Below are positions 1 through 8,998 of a DNA stretch of 33,684 nucleotides, piece by piece. The notes beneath the pieces were generated by a model that had not been told where the DNA came from, searched no databases, and saw only the letters and a list, made by a program, of their open reading frames with translations. Position 1 is the stretch's first letter. The number at the start of each line of letters is the position of its first letter. The position numbers and the translations under genes are program-made. Origin of the DNA: Chitinophagaceae bacterium (GTDB lineage: Bacteria > Bacteroidota > Bacteroidia > Chitinophagales > Chitinophagaceae); contig CANCVE010000042.1 in assembly GCA_947381435.1 (NCBI GenBank), positions 1 through 33,684 of the forward strand. The letters run 5' to 3'.

Positions 1-49
1 CTTTATTCTTTTGGATTCGATAATCCATATTTAAAACTTAATATCTATC

Positions 50-106
50 ACTTACGACTTTCGACTATCGACTTTCAACTTTTAACTTTTTAACTTTTGA
101 CTTTGA
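50..106. repeat. 7-bp tandem array, ACTTTCG family, copy 1
   Basis: Eight consecutive units of the form ACTTTCG (ACTTACG, ACTTTCG, ACTATCG, ACTTTCA, ACTTTTA, an 8-bp ACTTTTTA, ACTTTTG, ACTTTGA). The array ends two bases before the stop codon (109-111) of the minus-strand gene, so in the sense of that gene it is its immediate 3' flank. A second copy of the family lies at the same place relative to another minus-strand gene near 32800. There is no protein-coding pattern. Confidence 0.8.
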
Positions 107-108
107 AG

Positions 109-780
109 TTATATAATCCCTGCACTAAACATAGCGCACCAAGGACCAAAATCACCGTTCTTGTTTACATATCTTCCAAAATACCATGCTTTTTTACCTT
201 CATCAGCACTAGTGAACTGCACCTTTTTTTTGTTTTTGTTCAAAAAAGTGGTATTGCCGCATTCATCCACAGATGTAGGAGGTGAAACGCTTATTACGTA
301 CCTAAGTTCCACAAACGAAACCCCTTTTGGCTTTGCCATCTTGCCCGAAACTGAATCTGAAAATGAAAAATAATGAGCTAATGGTTCCATGTAAGTTATC
401 CTTGCTAATACGGTACTAGTAGGAACTGGTAATGTATTTTTTGCACCTCCCATCGGATGAATATGAAAGGTAAGCCTGTCGGCACCTGACACTACTGGGT
501 TATTCAACAAATAATCTTCTAGTATTACAGCTATATCATCACTATATTCTTGCTGAAAATCATTACGGTTTGCCGTAGCACCTGGTCCTTTTGTAGAGTT
601 GGTTTCGCAAGCAAGAACATATCCATTCCATTTAGCTGTTTTGGGCGATAGGTCGGTTAATGAAAGTGCAGGTATACCATATAGAGTTGCTCTTGCAATA
701 AATATTGGAATAACTGTTTGCTGAAATTTATGAAATGCTGCCGGATTGGTAGGTATGCTAAATGTATTTCGTAATGTCAT
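109..780 (-). CDS. Uncharacterised protein with a possible C-terminal Fn3-like strand
   Basis: A 223-residue protein of unknown function with no signal peptide or membrane segment. Its layout resembles a group of roughly 220-residue Bacteroidota proteins that I recall only as hypothetical: an N-terminal part opening with a proline-rich segment (PTNPAAF), a central stretch with the phrase DRLTFHIHP (about residues 103-111), a lysine-proline-glycine segment (AKPKGVSFVELRYVIS) and a C-terminal beta-strand block ending GDFGPWCAMFSAGII. The last block (YFGRYVNKNGDFGPW) looks like the closing strands of a fibronectin-III-like domain. The start is the ATG at 780; upstream DNA is AT-rich with no clear ribosome site. 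The stop is followed at once by a 7-bp repeat array. That it is a real gene is likely; its function is unknown. Confidence 0.7.
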   Translation of the reverse strand: MTLRNTFSIPTNPAAFHKFQQTVIPIFIARATLYGIPALSLTDLSPKTAKWNGYVLACETNSTKGPGATANRNDFQQEYSDDIAVILEDYLLNNPVVSGADRLTFHIHPMGGAKNTLPVPTSTVLARITYMEPLAHYFSFSDSVSGKMAKPKGVSFVELRYVISVSPPTSVDECGNTTFLNKNKKKVQFTSADEGKKAWYFGRYVNKNGDFGPWCAMFSAGII

Positions 781-960
781 GTTCTAATGCTTTTAGTAGC
801 ATTTGTGTAAAGTGAAGCTATTAGTGGGGTATTAGTTCATGGCTTTTACTATTTAACAATACATTGTGAGTTTTGTATTTATTTTTTTATTAAGGCGGCT
901 TTTTTGCTACATCATACTATTTTATAGCGTTTTGGAAAGGTATAATCTGCTAAAGAAGAG

Positions 961-1212
961 GCTAAAGAAGTTTACTCAGTATTTAAGTAAGCTTAGTCAG
1001 GGAATGATAAAGCTTACTTAGTGTCTGATAAAGTTTAGTCAGTGATTGATAAAGCTTACTTAGTGTTTGATAAAGTTTAGTCAACCACTGATAAAGTAAA
1101 TATAGCGTCTGATAAAGCTTAGTCAGGGACTGATAAAGCAATATTAATGTTTGATAAAGCTTAGTCAGAGTCTAAGAAAGCTTACTAAATGTCTGATAAA
1201 GTAACATTAAGT
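961..1212. repeat. 21-bp tandem array A (12 units)
   Basis: Twelve consecutive 21-bp units with no insertion or deletion, starting at 961, 982, 1003, 1024, 1045, 1066, 1087, 1108, 1129, 1150, 1171 and 1192. The core of the unit is TGATAAAGCTTAGTCAG, preceded by TC and followed by TG. Units differ by substitutions only; the TGATAAAG half is best kept. Several units alternate between TTAGTCAG and TTACTTAG endings. The most open forward frame is cut by TAG (unit at 1045), so this is not a heptad-repeat protein gene. It lies in a 900-bp gene-free gap. Confidence 0.9.
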
Positions 1213-1314
1213 TACTAGAGGCCATTGTTATTAACTTATTAATGCTTTAGGGTTAAAAAAAACGCTTCTGAATAATAATAGTAAGGTATTTATTTACCAA
1301 CCAATACCTTATTT

Positions 1315-1536
1315 CAGGGCAAACGCACTAAAATTAATTGGATAAAATATACCACATAGTCACATAGCCACATAGTGTTCAGTAAGGAAACGCTTCGCTT
1401 TAAGGCCACATAGACGGGGATTTACAGGCTTACAACGCTATGTGACCATAAAGCGAAGCGTTTTATCTGCCTGTAATAAAAGCTATGTGCCTACTGTGGC
1501 TATGTGGTATAAAAAAAATTAAATGCGTTTGCCCTG
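1315..1536. mobile_element. MITE-like nested inverted repeat without ORF
   Basis: The ends are perfect 13-bp inverted repeats (CAGGGCAAACGCA at 1315-1327 and its complement at 1524-1536). Inside are further perfect inverted pairs in nested order: 12 bp (1348-1359 with 1500-1511, TATACCACATAG), 15 bp (1388-1402 with 1449-1463, AAACGCTTCGCTTTA) and 7 bp (1407-1413 with 1438-1444). An 8-bp direct repeat CCTTATTT flanks the element (1307-1314 and 1539-1546), touching the left end and two bases off the right end, as a target-site duplication might. No ORF of note is inside. Either a miniature non-autonomous transposon or a large palindromic repeat; a mobile origin is inferred. Confidence 0.6.
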
Positions 1537-1686
1537 TCCCTTATTTGAACTTATAAATGCCTTAGTTCTCCTTTTTTACAAAAAACTATTAACTAAGCCT
1601 TGGGTTCTTTCTTTATGAAACAAATAGAAACCTTCTACTAAATATTTTCTTTGCATCTTTACAGCCATCGAAAAATGTAGCAACAA

Positions 1687-4600
1687 ATGAAACTATCCAT
1701 TCAATCTCCCAAGCAGGCATTGAAGCCCTTTTTAAAGCAGAAACCTTTGAGGAGCGGGATTGATGCCTTTAAGACAAACCTTATCTCTCTATTAGATAAG
1801 ATTAAGGTGATTGAACAATTGCCAAAGGATGAAACTGAAGAACATTTAAAGAATGATATCCGCGATTTTCTGCGCGATACCTACTACAAAGACACGAATA
1901 CCATTAATACCAAGGATAAAAAAGATTTAGTAATACATCTAGGCAAAACTGCCGATACTAAGGTTGGGGTGATAATAGAAGCCAAACGTCCGTCCAACAA
2001 AGGCGAAATGATTACCACCGATAATGCCAACAAAAAGTCTTTGCACGAGTTGGTGTTGTATTACCTAAATGAACGCATTACCAACGATAATAACGAACTA
2101 AAGCAACTGGTAATTACCAACATTAATGAGTGGTATATAATAGATGCAAACTGGTTTGATAAACACATTTATCGCAATACCGCCATCAAAAAACTGTATG
2201 AAAACAAGGTGGCGGAAAAGAAAGATAATCCCTTCTTTTATGAGGAAGTAAGCAAAGCAATTGCCAAACTAGACATTGAAATACCTTGTGTGTATTTTGA
2301 TATTACTAGATACGATAAGATACTACGCAATGATAAAAAGGAAGATGATAGGGAATTGATTGCCCTTTATAAGATATTATCTCCCCAACATTTATTAAAG
2401 ATTGCTTCGCCCAATGATAGTAACTCACTAAACGACAAGTTTTATAAAGAACTGTTGCACATCATTGGTTTGGAAGAGGTGAAAGAGGGTGGCAAAAATA
2501 TTATCCGACGAAAAAAGGAGAACAGACACGCAGCTTCACTTTTAGAAACTACCATTGATGCCATTGCTACCGAAGATGTATTGCACCGTTTGCCAGATGC
2601 CAGTTTATACGGTGCCACATTGCCCGACCGCATCTTTAATGTGGCGTTAGAACTTTGCATCACTTGGATGAACCGTATTTTGTTCCTTAAATTATTAGAA
2701 GGTCAATTACATACTTACCACAGTGGCAATAAGGAGTATAGGTTTTTGAACTCCGAAACCATTAACGATTTCGATGAACTTTTTAAACTGTTCCATAAGG
2801 TACTTGCTGTAAATGTGAACGACAGAACGGAGGCATTGAAAAACAAATATGCTAAAGTACCTTACCTTAATAGTTCGCTGTTTGAGATAAGCGAATTGGA
2901 AGACCATACCATCAAGATAAATTCGTTGGATAATAGTGGTGAGCTAGAATTTTTAGGTAATACCGTATTGAAAGACCTTAAAAAGAAAGCCAAGAAACTA
3001 CCTACGCTGCAATACCTTTTTGCATTTCTGGATGCTTACGACTTTGCCAGTGAGGGCAAAGAAGATATACAGGAAGAAAGTAAAGACCTGATAAATGCCT
3101 CGGTGCTAGGAAAGATATTCGAGAAGATAAATGGCTATAAGGATGGCAGCATCTTTACGCCCGGCTTCATTACCATGTATATGTGCCGTGAGAGTATCAG
3201 GCAATCTGTGGTGCAAAAGTTTAATGAAACAATAGCACCTACGGGCGAAACAATGTTTGATAGCTATGAAGATGTAAAAGGCTATTCTCTTAGGCATTTC
3301 AAAAGTGAAGATATTTTAAGGCTGAATAAGATTGTAAACTCTTTAAAAATCTGCGACCCTGCTGTGGGTAGTGGTCACTTCTTAGTTTCTGCATTAAATG
3401 AAATAATTGCAATTAAGGCCGAATTAGGCATTTTAGCGGATGTAAAAGGAAACGCTATTGGTATTTACGAGATAGAAATTGTTAACGATGAATTAGTGGT
3501 GAACGATATAAAACATCAGCAAGAGCTTACCTATGAAATATTAGACGGCAAGTACCCTTCCAGCAAACAAATACAAACACTTCAAAAAACACTCTTTCAT
3601 GAGAAGCAACAATTGATAGAAAACTGTTTGTTTGGTGTGGACATAAACCCCAATAGTGTAAAGATTTGTAGGTTGAGGCTTTGGATTGAGCTTTTGAAGA
3701 ATGCTTACTACAAGGAAGAAACAGACTATACCCAACTAGAAACATTACCCAATATTGACATCAACATCAAATGTGGGAATAGTTTATTGAGCCGCTTTGC
3801 TTTGGATGCTGACCTTACCCAATCATTAAAAAGCATCAAATACACCGTAAAAGAATACCGTGAGTTTGTAACCAAATACAAGAATGAGCGAAATAGAGAT
3901 GCCAAACGAGAACTGCAAAAGATAATCAGCAGCATTAAAACTGATATTGTAACCCAGATAAGACTAAGTGACCCCAAAAAGAAAAGACTAGATAAGCTTT
4001 TGTACGATTTGTATTATCGTTTCTCGGGCAATATGATGTTTGAGGACGAAGCACACTATGGTAAAGGCAAAAAGAAAAATGCTAACGAAGAGAAGAAGAA
4101 ACTAGAGGCAGAAGTAAAAACACTAGAAACAGAACTGGAAGAAGTAAAGGCAAATGCTATATTTAAAGGTGCTTTTGAATGGCGATTCGAGTTTCCGGAA
4201 GTTTTGGATGATGAAGGTAAGTTTTTGGGATTTGATGTGGTTATTGGTAATCCGCCATACATAAAAGAGGACACCAATCGAGAAGCTTTTAATGGTCAAA
4301 GAGAAAAAGAATGCTACCAAGGTAAAATGGACTTATGGTATTTGTTTGGTGATTTAGGATTGACACTTTTAAAACCAAATTCTTTTCTTTGTTTTATTGC
4401 GACAAACAATTGGGTTACTAACGCTGGTGCATCTAATTTTAGAGACATAATCATTAGAAATTCTCAAATACAAACCTTAATAGATTTTGGTGCATATATG
4501 GTTTTCGAAAACGCATCAATTCAAACAATGATTATGCTCTTTAGGAATACTAAAGAGCTAGACAATTACTATTTTGATTATAGACGTTTAGAAGGTGAAA

Positions 4601-5601
4601 AACATTCAGATGAAGAGATTGGGAATTTATTAAGTGGGTTGATTTCAGAACAAATTACATTACTAAATCCTATAATAATTAAAAAGGAACTATTTAATAA
4701 GCTTCTTACATTTAGTAACGATAGTAGAACAAAGATTCTTAACAATTTAAAGGGTAAACAAAATTTCTTTTTGCGTGAAAAAGCAAATAAGGAATTAGGA
4801 TTGAAATCGGAAGTAGCATCAGGAATAGATGTATTACAAGATTTTGTCAGCAAAGCAAATGCAGAAAAATTAAAGGGTATTGCAAAAGAAGGCGAAGGAG
4901 TATTCGTTTTAACTGAAAGTGAAGTTGAAAATTTAAATTTGAAGGATATAGAGGAGGAGATTATTAAGCCTTATTATACTACCAAACAACTTGGGAAGTA
5001 CTATGGAAATGAAAACAACAATCTTTGGATTATTTATACAAAATCAGACATCGGAAAGCTAGATTTGTCAACAAATCAGATTCCAATAAATAATTATCCA
5101 ACCGTAAAACATCATTTGGATAAATATAAAAGCATAATAACTTCTGATAATAAACCTTATGGGCTGCATAGAACTAGAGAGCAACATTTATTTGAAGGTG
5201 AAAAAATATTTGCACTCAGAAAATGTACCCATCAGCCTCAGTTTACATACACTAATTTCAATTGTTTTGTATCAAGGGCATTTATGGTTATTCAAAGTGA
5301 GAGGATTAATTTAAAATTTTTAACCGGCATTCTCAATTCAAGACTTATTGCATTTTGGCTTAAAAACAGAGGGAAAATGCAAGGAAATTCTTATCAAATT
5401 GATAAAGACCCTATTCTTGATATTCCAATTTATAAACCCACAGAATCAGAACAGCAACCATTTATTGTTTTAGTAGATAAAATCCTTTCTGCCAAAGAAC
5501 AAAACCAAGACACTGCCGAGTTGGAAAGGCAGATAGATGTATTGGTGTATCAGCTATATGGGCTAACAGAAGAAGAGATAAAAATAGTAGAGGGGGTGTA
5601 G
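1687..5601 (+). CDS. Type IIG restriction-modification enzyme (nuclease-methyltransferase-TRD fusion, Eco57I class)
   Basis: One polypeptide of 1304 residues that should both methylate adenine in its recognition site and cut nearby DNA. The N-terminal part carries a PD-(D/E)xK nuclease signature, D80 followed by E98-A-K100. The methyltransferase core has the S-adenosylmethionine motif DPAVGSGHF (557-565) and the catalytic NPPY (855-858), an N6-adenine type. About 290 residues separate these motifs, including a charged coiled-coil segment near 800-825. The C-terminal third (about 950-1270) should be the target-recognition region. No separate specificity or restriction subunit is adjacent, as expected for type IIG. 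The length suits the Eco57I-like group. The start is the first in-frame ATG, 15 bp after an in-frame TAG. Active-site residues look intact. The recognition site cannot be read from sequence. Confidence 0.92.
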   Translation: MKLSIQSPKQALKPFLKQKPLRSGIDAFKTNLISLLDKIKVIEQLPKDETEEHLKNDIRDFLRDTYYKDTNTINTKDKKDLVIHLGKTADTKVGVIIEAKRPSNKGEMITTDNANKKSLHELVLYYLNERITNDNNELKQLVITNINEWYIIDANWFDKHIYRNTAIKKLYENKVAEKKDNPFFYEEVSKAIAKLDIEIPCVYFDITRYDKILRNDKKEDDRELIALYKILSPQHLLKIASPNDSNSLNDKFYKELLHIIGLEEVKEGGKNIIRRKKENRHAASLLETTIDAIATEDVLHRLPDASLYGATLPDRIFNVALELCITWMNRILFLKLLEGQLHTYHSGNKEYRFLNSETINDFDELFKLFHKVLAVNVNDRTEALKNKYAKVPYLNSSLFEISELEDHTIKINSLDNSGELEFLGNTVLKDLKKKAKKLPTLQYLFAFLDAYDFASEGKEDIQEESKDLINASVLGKIFEKINGYKDGSIFTPGFITMYMCRESIRQSVVQKFNETIAPTGETMFDSYEDVKGYSLRHFKSEDILRLNKIVNSLKICDPAVGSGHFLVSALNEIIAIKAELGILADVKGNAIGIYEIEIVNDELVVNDIKHQQELTYEILDGKYPSSKQIQTLQKTLFHEKQQLIENCLFGVDINPNSVKICRLRLWIELLKNAYYKEETDYTQLETLPNIDINIKCGNSLLSRFALDADLTQSLKSIKYTVKEYREFVTKYKNERNRDAKRELQKIISSIKTDIVTQIRLSDPKKKRLDKLLYDLYYRFSGNMMFEDEAHYGKGKKKNANEEKKKLEAEVKTLETELEEVKANAIFKGAFEWRFEFPEVLDDEGKFLGFDVVIGNPPYIKEDTNREAFNGQREKECYQGKMDLWYLFGDLGLTLLKPNSFLCFIATNNWVTNAGASNFRDIIIRNSQIQTLIDFGAYMVFENASIQTMIMLFRNTKELDNYYFDYRRLEGEKHSDEEIGNLLSGLISEQITLLNPIIIKKELFNKLLTFSNDSRTKILNNLKGKQNFFLREKANKELGLKSEVASGIDVLQDFVSKANAEKLKGIAKEGEGVFVLTESEVENLNLKDIEEEIIKPYYTTKQLGKYYGNENNNLWIIYTKSDIGKLDLSTNQIPINNYPTVKHHLDKYKSIITSDNKPYGLHRTREQHLFEGEKIFALRKCTHQPQFTYTNFNCFVSRAFMVIQSERINLKFLTGILNSRLIAFWLKNRGKMQGNSYQIDKDPILDIPIYKPTESEQQPFIVLVDKILSAKEQNQDTAELERQIDVLVYQLYGLTEEEIKIVEGV

Positions 5602-5605
5602 AAAA

Positions 5606-5634
5606 GGAAGGCTTCGCTTGGAGCGAAACCTTCC
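5606..5634. terminator. Hairpin after the type IIG gene
   Basis: A 13-bp stem with one mismatch (GGAAGGCTTCGCT paired with AGCGAAACCTTCC) around a 3-base TGG loop, beginning five bases after the stop codon. No T-run follows, so classical intrinsic termination is uncertain. The same TTCGCT...AGCGAA core appears in a hairpin at 30922 and in an arm of the inverted-repeat element at 1388, so it may belong to a dispersed palindromic repeat family. Confidence 0.5.
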
Positions 5635-5783
5635 ATGGAGAATACACCTAAAAGCAGAAAGCGAACGGTTGCTTTCACTTACCAAACAAACAGTAGAAAC
5701 AGCCATAGAAAAGAGGGAGGAAAGGGCGATGGAGATTTAAAATAAATGAACAACGATAATAATTCCTGTAATCTATTTTAATT

Positions 5784-6050
5784 ATGGCTAAGGCAATAAT
5801 AATATATCAGTCTAAAGAAGAAGAGGTTTATGGTAAACATTTAAGATCAAAAGAATGGATAATGTATTCAGGGCGCATTACAATTTATGATCGTCAGCTA
5901 AAACCAGTTGTTTTAAAACTAAAGAGTGAAATCTACGATTCATTTATCGCCATAAACATGGATGATTCCATAGAGTTTTCGGGAAAAACAATTACAGAAG
6001 TCTATCAAAAACTTAATGCTTGGTTTAGAAGCAAAGGAGTAGTTTTTTAG
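5784..6050 (+). CDS. Small uncharacterised protein
   Basis: An 88-residue soluble protein that I do not recognise. It starts MAKAIIIYQSKEEEVYGKHL, has alternating hydrophobic stretches suggesting beta strands (residues 4-8, 30-35, 40-47, 52-57), no cysteines, and ends in a short helix-like segment around NAWFRSKG. It lacks a signal peptide and membrane segments. It lies 182 bp downstream of the type IIG gene on the same strand, so it could be read through from it, but the hairpin between them and the gap argue for independence. The conserved-looking composition supports a real gene; function unknown. Confidence 0.55.
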   Translation: MAKAIIIYQSKEEEVYGKHLRSKEWIMYSGRITIYDRQLKPVVLKLKSEIYDSFIAINMDDSIEFSGKTITEVYQKLNAWFRSKGVVF

Positions 6051-6092
6051 CCCAGCTAGTTTACACCAACTAGCACATGAATGTTGGGGGCT

Positions 6093-6116
6093 AGTTCATG
6101 ACTCCTGTCATGGACT
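6093..6116. terminator. Hairpin downstream of the 88-residue gene
   Basis: Stem AGTTCATGAC paired with GTCATGGACT (one T-G wobble) around TCCT, located 43 bp after the stop at 6050 in a 228-bp gene-free stretch between a plus-strand and a minus-strand gene. No T-run follows, so it could act as a bidirectional RNA end or be a chance palindrome. CTAG motifs repeat on both sides. Confidence 0.4.
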
Positions 6117-6278
6117 TCTAGTTACTAAAGTTTGAATAAGTACAATCAGACCACTATTAAGGGATGTTTAGCGAACACCCTAGCAAGTTCTACTCACACC
6201 CTTTTGCACAAGTCTTCCCAGTTACTCCTTATCAATCGCTAAAATCTACTTAAACATAAACATTTCTAGGTCAAATAA

Positions 6279-6653
6279 CTATGCGTTTTCATTTACCTCA
6301 AATAGTCCAAATACATTGTTGTCTGGGTCAATAAAATAGCCCTGATAACATCTTTTAGGTATTGCAAACTTTGCCATAGCAACCTGACCACCATTGGCCA
6401 ATATTTTATTGGCTGTTTCGTCAAAGTTGTCTACTTGTATGGAGCAGGTAAATGCATTTGTTCCAAAATTAAGTTCAGGTATGCGGGCGGGTCTTTGCAA
6501 AAGGCCTCCATTTATACCATTGGTTTCTATTCTGTAATACTCAATGGGTACATTGTGTTCTCTTATAAAGTTCCAGCTAAAAACATTTTTATAAAACTCA
6601 ATTTCTCTACTTGGGTTAGAAGACTGAATTTCGAAATAACCTATTGCATTCAT
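6279..6653 (-). CDS. VOC-family (glyoxalase/bleomycin-resistance fold) protein
   Basis: A 124-residue single-domain member of the vicinal oxygen chelate fold. The N-terminus reads IGYFEIQSSNPSREIEFYKNVFSW, the usual first beta strand and helix of this fold (split here: strand IGYFEIQ, helix REIEFYKNVF), and the C-terminus has the typical FIDPDNNVFGLFE strand pair. The middle contains a second FTCSIQVDNFDET repeat. Length and layout match the small stand-alone VOC proteins, most of which have no known substrate; metal ligands are not obvious, so catalysis is unproven. It lies 92 bp downstream of the SRAP gene on the same strand and may share its transcript. Confidence 0.85.
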   Translation of the reverse strand: MNAIGYFEIQSSNPSREIEFYKNVFSWNFIREHNVPIEYYRIETNGINGGLLQRPARIPELNFGTNAFTCSIQVDNFDETANKILANGGQVAMAKFAIPKRCYQGYFIDPDNNVFGLFEVNENA

Positions 6654-6745
6654 GTTATTGTAGTATTTTATTTTCTTAATTGAATTGCCACTTCCTGTAA
6701 TTTATTATCATCAAAGATGTAAATAAATTGGCAAAAAACAAACTA

Positions 6746-7495
6746 TTATTCCAGTATCAATGAAGGAAGTTCTGGGTACTCAAAGTATTCCAGTGGATTT
6801 TCAGATGTTCTAAAATCTTTTCTAATGGTATTAGCAATCATTTTTTCACTCGGTAGTTTATAACTAGCAATTTCCAAAATTCTATCTTCTGTCAAACGAT
6901 CACTAATCCATTCTTCTGCCAGATGTTGAGGCAAAATGGTAGGCATTCTCTTTTTTACATTGTGAATTTGTTCCATTAGTGAGTTTGCAGCTGTAGTAAC
7001 TATTGCAAAGGAATCTTTCAACTCGCCAGTTTCGAAATCAATAGTTGGCTGATAAATGCCCGCCATAAAAAACAGGGGTTCATTTCTATCACTAGAAACC
7101 GTTATATGGTATGGATAAGTTAGTGGTTTCTTTTCTCCGATTGGTTTATAGTGCTGCCATTCGTAAAAGCCAGAAGACAAAATCAAACATCTGCGTTTAA
7201 TAGCAGCTTCTCTAAACATCTTGCTTTCTAATAGTCGCTCACAAGTTGCGTTTAAAGTCATAAACTTTTTCCTACTTTCCTTTTGGGCTTCTTGTGTTCT
7301 AATCCATGGTGCTACAAACTCCCAATGGGCCATTTCCAAACTCCAATCGTTATTTTGTTGAGGTTTAATAATTGGCCAATCTTTGTATTCAAAGCCAGAT
7401 TGAACCAAGCTTTCCATTGCCTGCAATTGTTTTTTTCGTTCAAATACTTTTAACGTTGCTTCTTTAGAAATCTTAATGCCATTGTAATTGCACAT
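6746..7495 (-). CDS. SOS response-associated peptidase (SRAP, YedK/HMCES family)
   Basis: A 249-residue SRAP-domain protein. Family members form a covalent thiazolidine link between the N-terminal cysteine and abasic sites in single-stranded DNA, protecting them. The key residues are visible: Cys2, directly after the initiator Met, which fixes the start; Asn82 in LNATCE; Glu112 in SGFYEWQ; and His178 in IHNVKKRMPTILP. The N-terminus is MCNYNG rather than the commoner MCGR-type start. It lies in a minus-strand run with a VOC gene downstream and the GH28 gene upstream (53-bp gap). No LexA-like operator is apparent by eye. Confidence 0.93.
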   Translation of the reverse strand: MCNYNGIKISKEATLKVFERKKQLQAMESLVQSGFEYKDWPIIKPQQNNDWSLEMAHWEFVAPWIRTQEAQKESRKKFMTLNATCERLLESKMFREAAIKRRCLILSSGFYEWQHYKPIGEKKPLTYPYHITVSSDRNEPLFFMAGIYQPTIDFETGELKDSFAIVTTAANSLMEQIHNVKKRMPTILPQHLAEEWISDRLTEDRILEIASYKLPSEKMIANTIRKDFRTSENPLEYFEYPELPSLILE

Positions 7496-7548
7496 CTGTA
7501 GATAGTTACTTCTATTTTTGTTTTATCTGTATAAAATTTCCTAATAGG

Positions 7549-8880
7549 CTATTTAAATGGTTCGCCATCAATGGTAACATTAGCATTTGTTATGGCTAAT
7601 TTATTCTTTCCATCCTTTGTATTGATGTTACAATTTGTTAGTTGAACATTATTAGCAAAGAAAATTCCGAAAGGCTTATCTGCTGTAATGTTTACATCTT
7701 TCATAGTAATATTTTCAATAGCAGCTTCTGGCAATCCCCAAATTAATCCTGCTCTTTTACCGTGTTCAACGGTTGCATTGATATTCTGAAAAGTGATATT
7801 TTTATAAAACGGTGTCTTGTCGGTAATTGTTGCAGAAGGATAGGTAGCCGCAATTTCTGGTGTTATGTTGTCAAGACTTCTAAAGGCCTTTTCCTTTGCC
7901 ATGTAAGATTCATAGATAAGAATAGGTATAGTTACATTGGTCATTTTTAGGTTTTTGTAGGTAATATTATCTACAACGCCACCTCTATCTCTATCTGTTT
8001 TTATGCGAATACCACATTCGGTATTTGTAAAAGTACAATTTTCTACTGTAAAGTTTTTCACACCGTTTCTGGTACCACTACCAATAGAAACCCCATGTCC
8101 GTAGCCATAAGTACAGTTTGTAATCAGCACGTCCGATGTACCTCCTCCACAGGTGTAGTCATCATCACCTACACTTATATCACAATCTTTTACAAGTATT
8201 CTACTGCCTGTTACATCACAAGCATCTGTGTTGTGGCTAGGATCAATAGGATCCTTCGACGATGGCGCACGTACTATTACGCCTTGCACGGTTACATTGT
8301 TTGTTTTACCACCACCAATTGCTATGTGAAACATAGGCGAGTTTACCAGTTTCACTTGTGCTATGAGTATTCTGCTACAGTCCCTAAAGGTTATCATTCT
8401 GGGACGTTTTGCACCCTCTTTTTTTGCAAACTTCCACCAAGGGCTGCCTTGCCCGTCGATAGTTCCTTTTCCAGTTATGGCAATATCATGCAGGTTGGCT
8501 CCTGAAATAAAGTTGTTTCCATCGGTAGTTCCTCCAGGATATTTATCTATGGGCAACATTTTTAGTATGGCACCTTCATCTAAATGTAATTCCAGATTAT
8601 CGCCAAACTGAAGCGGACCACATAAGTATTCGCCTTTTGTAATAATAACTTTTCCGCCGCCTGCACTTAATGCCGCATCAATGGCTGCCTGAATAGACTT
8701 TGTATTATCGGAAACATTATCAGATATAGCTCCGAAATTGTTAATGCTATATGATTTTTCAGGAATCTTAGGTAAATCTGGTGTAACAAATTTATACTGT
8801 GCACTCGCCAAACGTGCATTAGAAGTAGTTAATAGTATAATAAACAATAAATAATTAAAACAAGACGATACTATTTTCAT
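7549..8880 (-). CDS. Secreted glycoside hydrolase family 28 (polygalacturonase-like)
   Basis: A 443-residue exported enzyme of the pectinase family GH28, a right-handed beta-helix that hydrolyses galacturonan-type chains. An N-terminal signal peptide (hydrophobic residues 9-18) ends near ASA-Q at about residue 27. All four family signatures are present: NTD at 217-219 (in HNTDACD), GDD at 238-240, GHG at 261-263 (in GHGVSIGS) and RIK at 292-294. D219, D239 and D240 are the expected catalytic aspartates. There is no T9SS tail, so it is probably periplasmic. No SusC/SusD genes lie near. The exact substrate (polygalacturonate, rhamnogalacturonan or xylogalacturonan) cannot be decided here. Confidence 0.92.
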   Translation of the reverse strand: MKIVSSCFNYLLFIILLTTSNARLASAQYKFVTPDLPKIPEKSYSINNFGAISDNVSDNTKSIQAAIDAALSAGGGKVIITKGEYLCGPLQFGDNLELHLDEGAILKMLPIDKYPGGTTDGNNFISGANLHDIAITGKGTIDGQGSPWWKFAKKEGAKRPRMITFRDCSRILIAQVKLVNSPMFHIAIGGGKTNNVTVQGVIVRAPSSKDPIDPSHNTDACDVTGSRILVKDCDISVGDDDYTCGGGTSDVLITNCTYGYGHGVSIGSGTRNGVKNFTVENCTFTNTECGIRIKTDRDRGGVVDNITYKNLKMTNVTIPILIYESYMAKEKAFRSLDNITPEIAATYPSATITDKTPFYKNITFQNINATVEHGKRAGLIWGLPEAAIENITMKDVNITADKPFGIFFANNVQLTNCNINTKDGKNKLAITNANVTIDGEPFK

Positions 8881-8998
8881 ACGTATAAGTTGATTTATTT
8901 CTATGATGCAATGTAAAACTTCCTCATTGACACAACCTCTTGCTGAAAGTTAAAAGTAGTGGAAAGATATTTTTTGGTCTTAGATGAAACTGTCTAAA

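Noticed and set aside
961-1212. CRISPR array
   Set aside because: Units are contiguous 21-mers with no unique spacers between them, and no cas genes are in the window. The same holds for the arrays at 26480 and 31088.
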